A stretch of DNA of 64,000 nt from positions 25,361,061-25,425,060 of the forward strand of contig NC_084804.1 in NCBI RefSeq assembly GCF_963583255.1. Direction: 5' to 3'. The notes under the pieces are model-generated. The model was given only the letters and a program-made list of their open reading frames with translations. It did no database searches and was not told where the DNA came from. Position 1 is the stretch's first letter. Every line of letters starts with the position of its first letter. Shown piece after piece: positions 32,904 through 45,456 of this stretch. A program made the position numbers and the translations under genes. This DNA comes from Pyrus communis. Taxonomy: Eukaryota; Streptophyta; Magnoliopsida; Rosales; Rosaceae.

Positions 32904-34979
32904 TGATGCAAAAATTAACTTAACACACAAATTAACCCTCTTTTGACGATTGTAGTATATGTATAAGTAGGGATCGTTCTTACACCGGGGATTAGGAGGG
33001 CTTGCTAAACACTCTAAACTGACTCAAATAAATAAACTTAACCTTTCAAACCCTTAAACTCACGTAAAAAGACTCAACTACGTTCACAAGACTCAAAATA
33101 GGCTAAAAACACTCAAAACTGCCTTAAAAACACAATCTGGGCAGTTTTGAACCTAAACACAAACTTGGACGAAAATTGGTTCTAACTTGACTCAAAACTC
33201 TAAAAAACACAATCTAAAACATATTTGGACCAATTAGACACTCTAGAATAAACGGGGATTTGGTTTTGGACGAAAATAAACAAAACAAAACAAATATGTA
33301 AACTAGGCAGATTTTGACGAAATTGGTGGAATTAAATGGATGGTGAGATGGCTAGGAGGCTTTTCTCCACACATGGCATACTTGCATACAAAATAATCTC
33401 CAGTTGCTTATTCGATGAATTTATGAACCTCAACACCCCAAGTTAATTAGGTACGCTTAAATTAACTCTCAGATTTCCCTTAGGTCATTGAATTGAATGG
33501 AATTAGTGCATTGCAATCAAATTATTCCTTAAAAGTTTTCTATATGAAAGCGCATGATAGAAAGACAATCAAAGATCATTAGGTTCTATGGAAATCATAG
33601 GTGTTGACGAGGCATTCGTAACTATGAAAGCGCATGATACTTATGCCAAGAATTCACTTATCATAATTGTGACCAACAATCATAACTACTCATGAATATA
33701 AGTTCCCAGCGATTAGGTGAAGTTCCCTCATACCCTAGCATCATGTTTATGCATGCAAATTAAGCGTGCACTCTCAATTCATATACATAAGCAAGTTTTA
33801 ATTAAAACAGATAAGAAAATTGAATTCATCATTCATGAAATCACAACTAAAAGTAATCAAATCATCATGCAAATATAACCATGGTTTCGAAATTCCCCCC
33901 TAGCCAAAAGGGGATTAGTTCCTCATGCTTGAACAACAAAAAGTATTGAATTTAAACATTGAAATCATAAGAAAGATTACACCTATACGTTCAGCAATTC
34001 CAAGATGGATTCGATGCACAGATTGGCTCCTCTTCCTCCTCCTTGCTGCGGCACAAAGTGTGGGTGCTGGAATTGGTGGTTTTGGATGGTGTTTTCTTGT
34101 TTGGAGGGATGGAGGATGGTTGATTATGGTGGGGAAGGGTGCGGCAGATGTGTATGGATGTGTAGGGAGATGTATGGAGGCTTAGAATGGAGAATGGAGG
34201 TGCGGCACAAGGGTTTTCTGTCTAGCATAAGGGGTGTCCGAATTTATGGCTGAAAATATGTTTATATAGTCCTAGGGTTAATTAGATTAGGGTTAGGCAT
34301 AACAGATTTGGTGGATTAGGGCCCTAGAATTCGGCCATGGGTTGTGAAATCCACTTAGGAAGAGGTTTTTGGCCCACATAGTTTTATAAACTGATTTGTA
34401 TACCCAAATCCACAAGGATTAGGCCTTGGAATTCAGAATCCCAAAGGAATTGGGCCTAGGAAGGTGCGGCTGATTTAGGGGAAGGGTTTCTTGGCTTGCA
34501 AGGCAAGGTAAAGCCTTCTAGAAAGGTTTGGGCGCCACTTTTCTAGGGTTTCTAGAAAGATCCATTTAGGTCCCCATGCAATTAGGAGTAAGACATGATA
34601 AGGTTTGGATAGGATAAGATGAGATAACGTTTGGATAATGTTTTGGATAATTGGATAAGGTTGGATAATGTTTTGGATAATGTTTCCTCTTTTCTTGCAC
34701 TTTCCTTATCCACTTTGTCCTTAGCTTAGTTCCTTCCTCTTCTTATCACATTTCCACCTTCTTGAAGTCCAAATTCGTCCATCCATGTTAGCCCACATGC
34801 AAGCTCACCACCTAGTGTCCAAAATAGCTCCAAAATGCACCAAAATGCACTTTCTTGATACTTTAACCCATAGGACCTACAAACACACGAAATTGAGTTG
34901 TAATACGACATTAACTAAGAAATAATAGCACAAATGCACAAGAATAAGCTAGTTAAGTCGCCTAAATATACTCCTATCA
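32904..34979 (-). repeat. Element E 5' LTR (2076 bp)
   Basis: TGATGCAAAAATTAAC...CTCCTATCA; a diverged LTR subfamily. Its U3 side includes GGATAATGTTTTGGATAA-type repeats (34600-34690). Confidence 0.88.
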
Positions 34980-35420
34980 AGGGGGGGCACTTTTGTCCAA
35001 TGTTGTGCAATTAAACCCTATTTCCCTCTCCTAACCTAACCCTAGCCACACCCTTTAATTATTCCCTCCTTAATTTCTGATTTTATTTCCTAAATTCTAG
35101 CAGCCTTTAGGTGAATTTTAGTTAATAAAAATAAATTAGGCTTTAAATTTCAGAAAACCCTAGGTCTTACAACCTAGCCGCACCCTATTCTATGCATTCT
35201 TCACATTTTTCAGCCACATTCACCCAAAAAGCCGTAGCCTTTCATTCATCCCAAAATCCATCTCAGCCGCACCTTTTAGTTCTAAAACCCTAGCTTTCTC
35301 TCATTCACTTCTGATTCTATCATTCAGCCACTCAAAAACCCTAATCCACACTAAGCCGTAGCCTCCCATGAATGATTCACCCTAAAAAAACCAAAAATCC
35401 ATCTCAGCCGCAAGAACCAT
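34980..35420 (+). repeat. LTR F, left part in window
   Basis: Plus-oriented LTR U3 with recurring AGCCGCACC/AGCCGTAGCC words. It is cut on the left by E and on the right by solo LTR G, and continues at 37646. Confidence 0.75.
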
Positions 35421-37640
35421 TGATGCGTGATTTATACGCACACAAATTAAACCCTCTTTTTGACAATTGTAGTAAGTATGTAAGTAGGGATCGTTCTGGA
35501 CCGGGGATTAGGAGGGATTGTTAATCACTTGGATTTGACTCAAAAACGTAAAAACACAATATAAAACACTACACTAGACTCAAAGAATGCAAAACTAAAC
35601 GTTAAAACACTCAAACAAACTAAAAGACTCAAAACAGCACAAATACACTCAAATCTGCCTAAAAACCACTTTCTGGGCAGTTTTGAGTATAAACACAAAT
35701 TTGGACGAAATTAAGTTGTAACTTGACTCAAGACTCTTAAAAACACAAACTAAATTGATTTCTAACTAATTTGACATTAAAGTAAAGGGGGATTTAGGTT
35801 TATACGAAATTAAATTAAATGAACAAATTGCAATTAAAACAGAATGTAAATATGAAATTGATGAAATGGAATGAATGGATGATGGAATAGCTAAGGGGTT
35901 CATCTCCATACATGTTACACTTGCATAATAAAATGATTTCCAATTGCATTTCAATAAACCATGACTTCTCAACGCTCCAAGTTAATTAGGTCCGCTTAAA
36001 TTAACTTTCAGATTTCCCTAGATTCATTGGATTGAATGGAATACGCATTACAACCAAATTATTCCTAATCAAAGTCCCTAACTATGGAATATGCATGATA
36101 GAGACATTCAACAAAGATCATTAAGTTCAACGGAAATCATAAACATCGACGAGGCATTCGTTACTATGGATACGCATGAAACTTATGCCAAGAATTCGTT
36201 TAACGCGATTGTTTATAAGCAACCTCCACTACTTGTGCATATAAGTTCGTAACTATTAGGTGAAACTCACTTGTATTCTAGCGTCATATTCATGCATGAA
36301 AATTAAGCGTGCACTCTTAATAAACATACATAAATAAGTTATCAATCAAACAGTTAAACAAATTGAATCCACAACTTATGAAACGCAATTAGAAGTAATC
36401 AAATCAAAATGCAAGCATAAACATATATTTCGAATCCCCCCCTAGCCAAGGGGGGGTTTAGTTCCTCATACGTACAAAATAAAGAGAATCAAAGAAACAC
36501 CTAAACATTCCAACAACTCAAACTTGAATTGTATGAACGTTTAGGCCCTCTTCTCTTCCATTCCTCATACATACAAAACAAAGAGAATTGAATTTAAACA
36601 TTGAAATCAAAGAAACACCTAAACATTCCAACAACTCAAACTTGAATTGTATGAACGTTTAGGCACTCTTCTCTTCCTCTTCGTTGTAGCACAAGGTCTA
36701 AGGTGAGTTTTGGGGATTATGGATGAATGGATATGTGATGGAGGGAAGTGTTGGAAGTGATGGTGTTTGGATTGGTAGGGAGACTCACGGCACAAAGGGC
36801 TCTCTTTTGTGAATTTCTGAAAATGGAAGAATGAATCTTGTGTATGAATGCATTGCATGGTTTTATAGGGAGAGAAAGGGGTGAATGTGCATGTGGCTGA
36901 TTTGTGGTGCAATGATGAAAGGCAAAGTGCATGTGGCTGATTTGTGGTGCAATGATGAAAGGCAAAGTGCATGTGGCTGATTTGTGGTGAGTGAATGTGA
37001 ATGCAATCTGAAATGGGAGAGCATGTGGATTAAAGGGGGAATGCATGTGGGTGAATGTGTGGCTGCATGGTTGAATGATTAAAGGGTGCATGTGGGTTGG
37101 AAACGCATGTGGAATGGTTGGAATGAAGGGTGAAGGTGCATGTGCTTTGACAGCTAGGTTGAATTAATTAAAGGGAGTGCATGTGTTGGCTGTTTTATTT
37201 GTTGGGAAAGCATGTGAATTAAAGCTAGGGTGAATGATGATGAATGCATGTGGATTAAAGAGTGAATGGTGGCTGCAAAGTGAATGAATAATGAAATGGG
37301 AAAGCATGTGCAAGGTTTTGGTGTGAATGATTGAATGTGCATGTGGCTGATTTATGAAGAGTGAATGCATGTGGCTGCAAGGTGTGAAATGATTATGGGT
37401 GCATGTGGCTGCAATGGATTAGGAATCCTTCAATTTCGTCCATTCCTTTTGCTCCAAACATAAGCTATCCATTGCAAGTCCAATTTTGCTTCAAAATGCT
37501 CCAAAATGCATCTTTTTGCTTCCTTAGCCATATGAACCTAAAAACACACGAAAATGGCTTAAACTACTAAAACAACTATGAATTAACAATATAAATGCAC
37601 GAAAACAAGCTAAGTAAGTCGCCTAAATATGCTCCTATCA
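35421..37640 (-). repeat. Solo LTR G (2220 bp)
   Basis: TGATGCGTGATTTATACG...CTCCTATCA with duplication ACCAT (35416-35420, 37641-37645). It carries the doubled 118-bp unit (about 36485-36670) and a 45-bp direct repeat around GTGCATGTGGCTGATTTG (36890-36990). No internal element sequence. Confidence 0.92.
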
Positions 37641-37645
37641 ACCAT

Positions 37646-39021
37646 CCCCATTCTCCTTCAGCCGCACCTATTCCCCTTCCATTCCAGCCATCTTCCACAC
37701 ACTTCCCACCATTGCCGCAGCCTTTCCACCATTCTCCCCTCCATTCCACACCTCCACACACCTTCCACAAACCTTGCCGCACCACCATATCACCATACAT
37801 CCATCCCTAAACCAGAAAATCATCCAAAATCACCATTTAACCTCACTGTCGCAGCAAGGAGAAGAGGAAAGAGGAGCTTAGACGCGCAGAAATTCAAGTG
37901 GATTCATTGGGTGTTCTAGGTGTAATCAATCCTTGGTGCCTTATGTTTAAATTCAATTTTATTTCTTTTTCTGTGAACATGAGAGGGTAAACCCCTATTT
38001 AGCTAGGGGGTGATTCGAAACCATGTTTATGCTTGCAATATGATTTGATTACCTTTGGTTGTAGTTTCATGTATTGTGGATTCAATTTGTTTAACTGTTT
38101 GATTGATAACTTATTTATGTATGTTTATTGAGAGTGCACGCTTGATTTTCATGCATGAATATGACGCTAGAATATAAGTGAGTTTCACCTAATAGTTATG
38201 AACTTATATTCACAAGTAGTGGAGGTTGCTTATAAACAATCGCGTTAAATGAATTCTTGGCACTAGTTTCATGCTCATCATAGTAACGAATGCCTCGTCA
38301 ACACTTATAGTTTTCATGATGCTTAATGATCTTTGATTGTATCTTTATTGTGCTTGTCACGTAAATGACTTTTGGAGAATGTTTTGAATTGTGTATGCGC
38401 TAACCCATCCAATTCATTAACTTAAGGAGAACTTGACGGTTAATTTAAGCGGACCTAATTAACCCGGAGTGTTGAGTTTCATAATTCATCGAAAGACCAA
38501 CTGAAAATCATCTTGTATGCAAGTGTGACATGTGTGGAGAAGAACCTTCTAGCTAGCATTCCATCCATATTTTCATCACATTCATCTTTACAATCTGTTT
38601 TAAATTAGAATCTGTGCATTTTAGTTAATTTCGTCCAAAACCAAATCCCCCTTTACTTTAGTGTCCAATTTAGTTAGAAAGTGTCTTAGTTTGTGTTTCT
38701 AAGTGTCTTGAATCAATTTATTTCCCAAATTCGTCCAAAGTAGTCAAAGTGCTCAAAACTGCCCAGAAAGTGTTTTTAAGGCAGTTTTGAGTGTTTTGGT
38801 GCTGTTTTGAGTCTTTTGATTTGTTTTAGTGTTTTATTGTTTAGTTTTGCATTCTTTGAGTCTAGTTTAGTGTTTTTAACGTTTGTTTTACATTTTTGAG
38901 TCAGTTTTCCAAGTGATTTAGTAATCCCTCCTAATCCCCAGTCTAGAACGATCCCTACTTGCATCTTTACTACAATTGTCAAAAGAGGGTTTTAATTTGT
39001 GTGCTTATTTAGTTAGCATCA
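37646..39021 (+). repeat. LTR F, right part
   Basis: Resumes F after G and ends with the LTR terminus TTAGCATCA at 39021. Next is in-frame gag sequence of D. The expected target duplication is GGTAG (39022-39026), with its partner left of the window. Confidence 0.82.
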
Positions 39022-40000
39022 GGTAGGTTGCCAAGTTCAACCGTGGTAAATCCGAAAGGTGGATTCGAATCTGCAAAAGCTATGAGTTTGCGAAGTGGAA
39101 AGCAAGTTGGATCTGATCCTAGACCACCCACATCACATACCAACGAGGAGGAAGAATTGAGAATTGAAGAGGAGGAACAAAGCTCACATCACACGGCAAG
39201 GACACAACTTCCATTGCCGCAAGCCCAAAGGGACCAAAACTCATCCATGCCATCCAATTCGGCCACCAAAGGTAAGTTGGGTTCAAATTCGATTAATTCT
39301 AACCCCGTTCCACCCAATGTTCCTTTTCCTCACAGATTTTTGCAAACAAAGAAGGAGGAGCATGAGAAGGACATTCTTGAAACGTTTAGGAAAGTTCAAG
39401 TCAATATCCCGCTCCTAGATGCCATAAAGCAAGTGCCCAAATACGCTAAGTTCTTGAAGGAATTGTGCACTACAAGGAAGAGGGCGTCACATAAAGAGGT
39501 AGTACGGGTAAGTGAAAACGTTTCCGCTGTTTTACAAAGGAAGTTACCACCAAAATGCAAAGATCCAGGTAGCTTTACAATTCCTTGTATTATTGGTCAA
39601 ACTAAGTTTGAACATGCTATGTTAGACTTAGGGGCTTCAATTAACGTCATGCCATACTCTATTTATGCTTCAATGAACCTTGGTGAATTAAAAAATGATG
39701 GTGTGATTATTCAATTGGCCGATAGATCTAATGCCTATCCAAAGGGAGTTTTGGAAGATGTTTTAGTGCAGGTGAATAACTTGATATTCCCGGCGGATTT
39801 TTATGTGCTTGAAATGGACGATTCGGTTCATTCTCCACCCTTGCCACTCCTACTTGGAAGACCGTTCATGAAAACAGCCCAAACAAAGATTGATGTGGCC
39901 AAAGGAGCACTAACAATGGAGTTTGGTGGTGATATAATTAAATTCAATGTTTATGACTCTATTAAGAATCCTAATGATAGTCATTCTTGTTTTGTCGTAG

Positions 40001-41958
40001 TGTTAAGTCACATTTTGCATACATTTATATCTTCCTTATTTGGCATCTTTGTGATTGTTTTGGATTAAACTAGTTGCGTTTTACTTTGTTTTGTGTTAGT
40101 GTGCAGCCAAGGGTGTAATTCGACCACATTAGATGGTTCTAAACAGAAAGTGGTGCATTGGAGTCACTTTGGGTGAAGCTAAACAAGGCAAAAAGATTGA
40201 ATTCAGATTGGGAGGTTCTAACACCAAAAACATGCATTCACATGCATGTTCAAACACTTTGCCGAGCTCCCTTTGCACTTCCAACTCAATCAGTCCATTT
40301 CGTACAGATTCCATGTGTAACACTCAAAACATGCATTCACATGCATGTCCACAACCTGACCCGTGCACTCCATTACATTTCTACACATCACCTTTGCATT
40401 CCCATCTCTTTCATGTCCAATCCGTGCACTTCCATACCCAATTCCAGATTATTCTAACAGTTTCAGATTGTCCACTCCCTTGTGGCAGACTTTGCACATG
40501 TATCTTGGATTAAATATCCATATACCTGCAGATTATGTCCATTCCTTGCATCCTTTATTCCAGAAATTCACTCATCCCTTTACCCATGCCGTGTGCCCAT
40601 TTCACATTTCCAGAATTTGTACAAACAATTCATTTTTGGCAGATTCCACTCATGCTTGCAGACATTCCACATGTGTTTTGGATTAAATAAACCACACTTG
40701 CAGATCATGTCCATGCTTTGCAGGTATCACACTCAGAAACCCATCATTCCATCTGATTTATGCTCTGCCATCTGAGTTAAACAAATGTTAGATCCAATCT
40801 GAATGTTGGGGGATCACACACACTCTATTTGGCTGCATTTTCTGTCCATCATTGACTCTAATTCGTCCTCTCCATTGCATTGCATTCCACTTTCTTTTCC
40901 TTTCACAGAAACTGTCCATATTCTCTCCATTTTCCCATCCGCAAGTTTTATTCATCATCCAGTCCATTACACACCCTAAAACCTCTCCCATTTCACTCCA
41001 TTCTCTGTCCATTTCTGTCCTAAGGGCAGAAACCATTCAAACCAAACCAATCTACTTCATCCGCACCACATTTGGAGAAGCAACACCAAGGAACTCTTCA
41101 AGGAATTCAACATCAGTTTTGCTTCAAGGGTCCCTTCTACTTAATTCTATGTTCATTCATGTTGTGTATCTTTATGTTAAACATTCTGTAAACATGAATT
41201 GTAACTAATCTTTCTCTAGGGATTCGATGTAACCTTGCAAAGTTTGCCATGTAATTAAGTTAGAATGCTCATTTTGTCCATCTATTTCTTGTTTCATTTT
41301 CTGTTTTAATGGTGACTTAGTATGTTGATTTTAATGTTTGATCATCATTTGAATTAATCACTAAGTTGTGTAGCCAAGATTAAAGCACACATCATGCATA
41401 ATCTTGGTAGATATGTGAATGAATGAAGGGAGTGTTTAGCACACATCCTGCCGAATTACTCCCTTTGGTTTTATGAAAGTTTCTTGTACATTACATAATC
41501 TTGATTATGAACCAAAGTTGCACATCACAATTAGGTTCATGATTAGAGACATTTGATCAAATCCACACATCATATGGTTGATCATATCCAAGTGAAACAA
41601 ACTCAAGAAATAGGTAGATGAATGAGTATAAACTAACTTGACAAACATGGACTTAGTTGAGCAATGGTGAAATCGAATCCCTAGTTTCATTTCCATTGAT
41701 ACTATCCCATTACATTAGTTGTTGATTCATTGATTTGTGTTTACTTCATTCTCTTATGCTTTCAAGTTAAAACAACAAATCTGCATAGTTTGATTAGTTT
41801 GATTCAAATCTGCCTATTTAGACTAGTTTGATTCATTTCTTAGATTTCTTGCAAACAAGTAGTTACATAGGTCCAATTAGTCCCTGTGGATTCGACACCC
41901 TTGCTTGTGCCATTATACTAAATATATTCTAGCATTAGGAAGGAATTATACATCAACA
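40001..41958 (+). repeat. Solo LTR X3 (1958 bp, family X)
   Basis: TGTTAAGTCACATTTTGC...TACATCAACA with duplication CGTAG (39996-40000, 41959-41963). Opposite orientation to X1 and X2. TAGTCCCTGTGGATTCGACA sits near its right end (U5-like). No gene inside. Confidence 0.88.
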
Positions 41959-42140
41959 CGTAGATGTGCATAAGGATATAGGGCCGAAAGGATCCACACT
42001 TAACAAGAAGGATGTATCAAGAACCACCATTGCAGAAGAACTTGGAGTGATTGCCCTACAACCACCCAACATGGCCGAAAGTAGCCATGGTGACATTGTT
42101 GATAGGGCTGCCGATTTTGAGCCTTCACCACAATATGTTT

Positions 42141-42205
42141 GTAAGTCGTCAATCCCAATTTCAATTCCCATTTCAACTAATAGGTTGTTACCTTCTTTGG
42201 TGCAG
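42141..42205 (+). other. Intron-like segment in element D (65 nt, phase 1)
   Basis: Donor TTT|GTAAGT, branch-like CAACTAATA, acceptor TTGGTGCAG|G. Splicing would reach a stop within six codons. Same site as in A. Confidence 0.55.
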
Positions 42206-42373
42206 GTGACCAATCGATTTAAAGGTGGTGGGAGCATTTACATGGACTTTCGGAACCAAAACACCACCATCAGGGAGGATCACTATCCCCTCCCATTCAT
42301 TGAGCCATATTATGAAAGTGTTGAAGGGCAGGTTGTGGAGGACCATACACTCCATGTCGTGGGCTCTACGTGA

Positions 42374-42582
42374 GGCTAAGAAGCATGTTCGTCCGGCTGC
42401 ACGACGTTAAAGCAAGCGCTTCTAGGGAGGCAACCCATGCATTCAACTAAGGAAGACCTAGAAAGCACTCTAATTCCAGATTTGCGTTCCTAAACTCTTC
42501 TCTTTGTTGCTATTTCGTTTCTGCCATGTTAGGTTGTTTAGTTGTTGTTTTGTTTGTTTGTTTGTTAATTGTGTGAGTCTAT
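42374..42582 (+). other. Element D post-stop block and start of 3' region
   Basis: TCGTCCGGCTGCACGACG and GGGAGGCAACCCATGC, then AATTCCAGATTTGCGTTCC, where the captured segment of B and M would be joined. It ends at TCTAT, the duplication of LTR I. Confidence 0.75.
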
Positions 42583-44958
42583 TGATGCGTGATTTATACG
42601 CACACAAATTAAACCCTCTTTTCGTCAAATTGTAGTATAAGTATAAGTAGGGATCGTTCTGGACCGGGGATTAGGAGGGATTGTTAATCACTTGGATTTG
42701 AATCAAAAACATAAAAACAAAGTTAAAAACATTCACAAAGACTCAAAGGACTCAAAACAAGTTCAAAAGACTCAAAACTGCCTAAAAACACTAACTAGGC
42801 AGATTTGAGCACAAACACAAATTTGGACGAAATTAAGTAATAACTTGACTCAAGAACGTAAAAACACAATATAAAACACTAAACTAACTCAAAGAATGTA
42901 AAACTAAACACTTAAAACATTAAAACAAACCAAAAGACTCAAACATCACCCAAAACACTCAAAACTGCCTTAAAATCACTTTCTGGGCAGTCTTGAGCAC
43001 TTTGGTGAATTTGGACGAATTTATGTAACAAATTTAATCAAAACACTTAGAAACATAAACTAAGATACTTTCTAACTAAATTGGACAATAAAGTAAAGGG
43101 GGATTTAGATTTATACGAAAATTGAAATAACAAAACAAGTTAATAAACTAAACAGATTGTAAAACGAATTTGATGGAATGGAATGAATGGATGATAGAAT
43201 GGCTAAGGGGTTCATCTCCATACATGTTATACTTGCATAATAAAATGATTTCCAATTGCATTTCAATAAACCATGAAACTCAACACCCCGGGTTAACCGT
43301 GATGCACTAATTAACCTTCAAATCTTCCTAACGTTATTGAATTGGATGGGTTAGCGCATACAACAATTCAAAACATTCCCCACAAGTCCTCAACATGAAT
43401 GCATAGAAGAGATACAAGCAAGAATCATTACGCTCTATGAAAATTATAAGTGTTGACGAGGCATTCGTTACTATGGATTGCATGAAACTTATGCCAAGAA
43501 TTTGTTTAACGCGATTGTTTATAAGCAACCTCCACTACTTGTGAATATAAGTTCATAACGATTAGGTGAAACTTACTTATATTCTAGCGTCATATTCATG
43601 CATGAAAATTAAGCGCGCATTCTCAATAAACATACATAAATAAGTTATCAATCAAACGGTTAAACAAATTGAATCCACAACTTATGAAACGCAATTAGAA
43701 GTATTCAAATCAAAATGCAAGCATAAACATATATTCGAATCACCCCCTAACCAAGGGGGGTTTAGTTCCTCATGGTACAAAACAAAGAGAATCAAAGAAA
43801 CACCTAAACATTCCAACAACTCAAACTTGAATTGTATGAACGTTTAGGCCCTCTTATCTTCCATTCCTCATTCGTACAAAACAAAGAGCATTGAAATTAA
43901 ACATTGAAATCAAAGAAACACCTAAACATTCCAACAACTCAAACTTGAATTGTATGAACGTTTAGGCACTCTTCTCTTCCTCTTCGTTGTAGCACAAGGT
44001 CTAGGAATAGTTTGATGGTGTGAATGGTTTGGGGAGTGGTGAAGATGGAAGGATGGTGTTTGGATTGTAAGGGAGTGGTGCCTCAAGGCCACGGCACCAA
44101 GGGCAGTTTGTGATGGTCTACATTCTGAAAATGGAAGGGTTTGTGTTGTGGTATGTACAATGGATGAATTTCTGAAATGGAGGAGTGAATGAGAATGAAT
44201 GCAATGGATGCTTATTTATAGGTGAAATGGGGGGAACATGACAGCTAGGAGGGAATGTGGCTGCATGTTTGAATGATTAAAGGAGGCATGTGGGTTGGAA
44301 TTGCATGTGCAATGAATATGTGGCTGCATGTGCAAGGGGACAATCTGAAAATGCATGTGAAAGCATGTGTTGGCTGCAATGATGAAATGGATGGGAGTGC
44401 ATGTGGCTTAATTAATTAAAGGGAGTGCATGTGCAATGTTTTAAAGGATGGAATGCATGTGAATATGATGGAAATCTGATATGGTGATGGGAGATGCATG
44501 TGGCTGATTTATGCATGTGATTAAAGGGAGTGCATGTTTGAATGATTAAAGGGGGAAGTGCATGTGGGTTGGAAATATAAAAGGGGAATGCATGTGGCTG
44601 CAAGGTGTGGTGAATGATGATGAATGCATGTGGATTAAAGAGTGAATGGTGGCTGCAAAGTGAATGAATAATGAAATGGGAAAGCATGTGCAAGGTTTTG
44701 GTGTGAATGATTGAATGTGCATGTGGCTGCAATGGATTAGGAATCCTTCAATTTCGTCCATCCTCTTGGCTCCAAGCATATGATATCCATTCCAATCTCT
44801 AATTTGCTCCAAAATGCTCCAAAATGCATCTTTTTGCTTCCTTAGTCATATGAACCTAAAAACACACGAAAATGGCTTAAACTACTAAAACAACTATGAA
44901 TTAACAATAAAAATGCACGAAAACAAGCTAAGTAAGTCGCCTAAATATGCTCCTATCA
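42583..44958 (-). repeat. Solo LTR I (2376 bp)
   Basis: TGATGCGTGATTTATACG...CTCCTATCA with duplication TCTAT (42578-42582, 44959-44963). Same subfamily as the O LTRs: 44098-44958 closely matches 56701-57563. It holds the doubled 118-bp unit and many GCATGTG words. Confidence 0.92.
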
Positions 44959-44963
44959 TCTAT

Positions 44964-45451
44964 GCTTGAAACATTGAGGACAATGTTTGATTTAAGTGTG
45001 GGGGGGGGGGGGGGGTAACTAAAGTGTTTTGATGCAAATTCGTAGGGTTTTATCCACCATAACTTCTAATGTTGTTTCTTGCTGTTTTTAAGTGTTTTTA
45101 AACTGTTTTAGTGTGTTTTGACTTAAAAATTCGAAAATCCCATAAAAATTTGAAAAATTGTTTCAAAAAACCCAAAAAGCATTGTTTTTGTGTCTTAGGG
45201 TACCTTCCAACACAATGATGAGGATTCGGTTTGTAATTGCATGGCTATTAAAGAGAGTTGTAAACATGGATGGAAGTTTGATTTACTCTTTGGTTCATGC
45301 TTGGTTGTGGTTATAATTTATGAATTCACATGCAATCATAAAAGAAAAAAATCAGTTTTTGTAACATGCTTGAAGGAAGGAACTCAAACTAACGCTACAA
45401 CCCTGTGAGACTTGAGCCTAAATGTTTATTTGGAGAGTTAATAATGTGTGC
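44964..45451 (+). other. Element D 3' region, middle piece
   Basis: No gene. It contains the internal PPT-like motif after CATTGAGGACAATGTTTG, here expanded to 16 G (45000-45015) against 7 in C. Confidence 0.8.
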
Positions 45452-45456
45452 ATTGC

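Larger units (their letters stand above)
928..34979 (-). mobile_element. Element E, Athila-type retrotransposon (5' half in window, split by H/C/A/B and X1)
   Basis: Minus-strand element. From right to left it has a 5' LTR (32904-34979), a PBS with one mismatch (32881-32898), a leader split by solo LTR X1, a gag start (30853), a gag split at 29936/1321 by LTR H, and a gag fragment ending at 928 where LTR P enters. The rest lies left of the window. It is inserted in LTR F; the five bases after its right end are AGGGG (34980-34984), and the partner is outside. Confidence 0.85.
39022..42373 (+). pseudogene. Element D gag-protease frame, interrupted by X3
   Basis: Coding parts 39022-40000 and 41964-42373. 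It begins inside Gag (LPSSTV, NPKGGFESAKAMSLRSGK), then has the acidic linker and the aspartic protease with DLGAS (D codon at 39625-39627) and [11 protein letters not shown]3 enters at 40001 (duplication CGTAG), and both halves are in one frame when it is subtracted. The second half holds a pre-RT linker, a few residues resembling the RT motif [18 protein letters not shown], and then jumps to the Gag-Pol C-terminus (GQVVEDHTLHVVG). Nearly all of RT, RNase H and integrase was therefore lost before X3 arrived, without breaking the frame. An intron-like segment is at 42141-42205. Confidence 0.85.

Noticed and set aside
33925..34253. Small Trp/Gly-rich frames near the right end of E
   Set aside because: Inside the 5' LTR of E, overlapping in two frames, no homologue in other LTRs.
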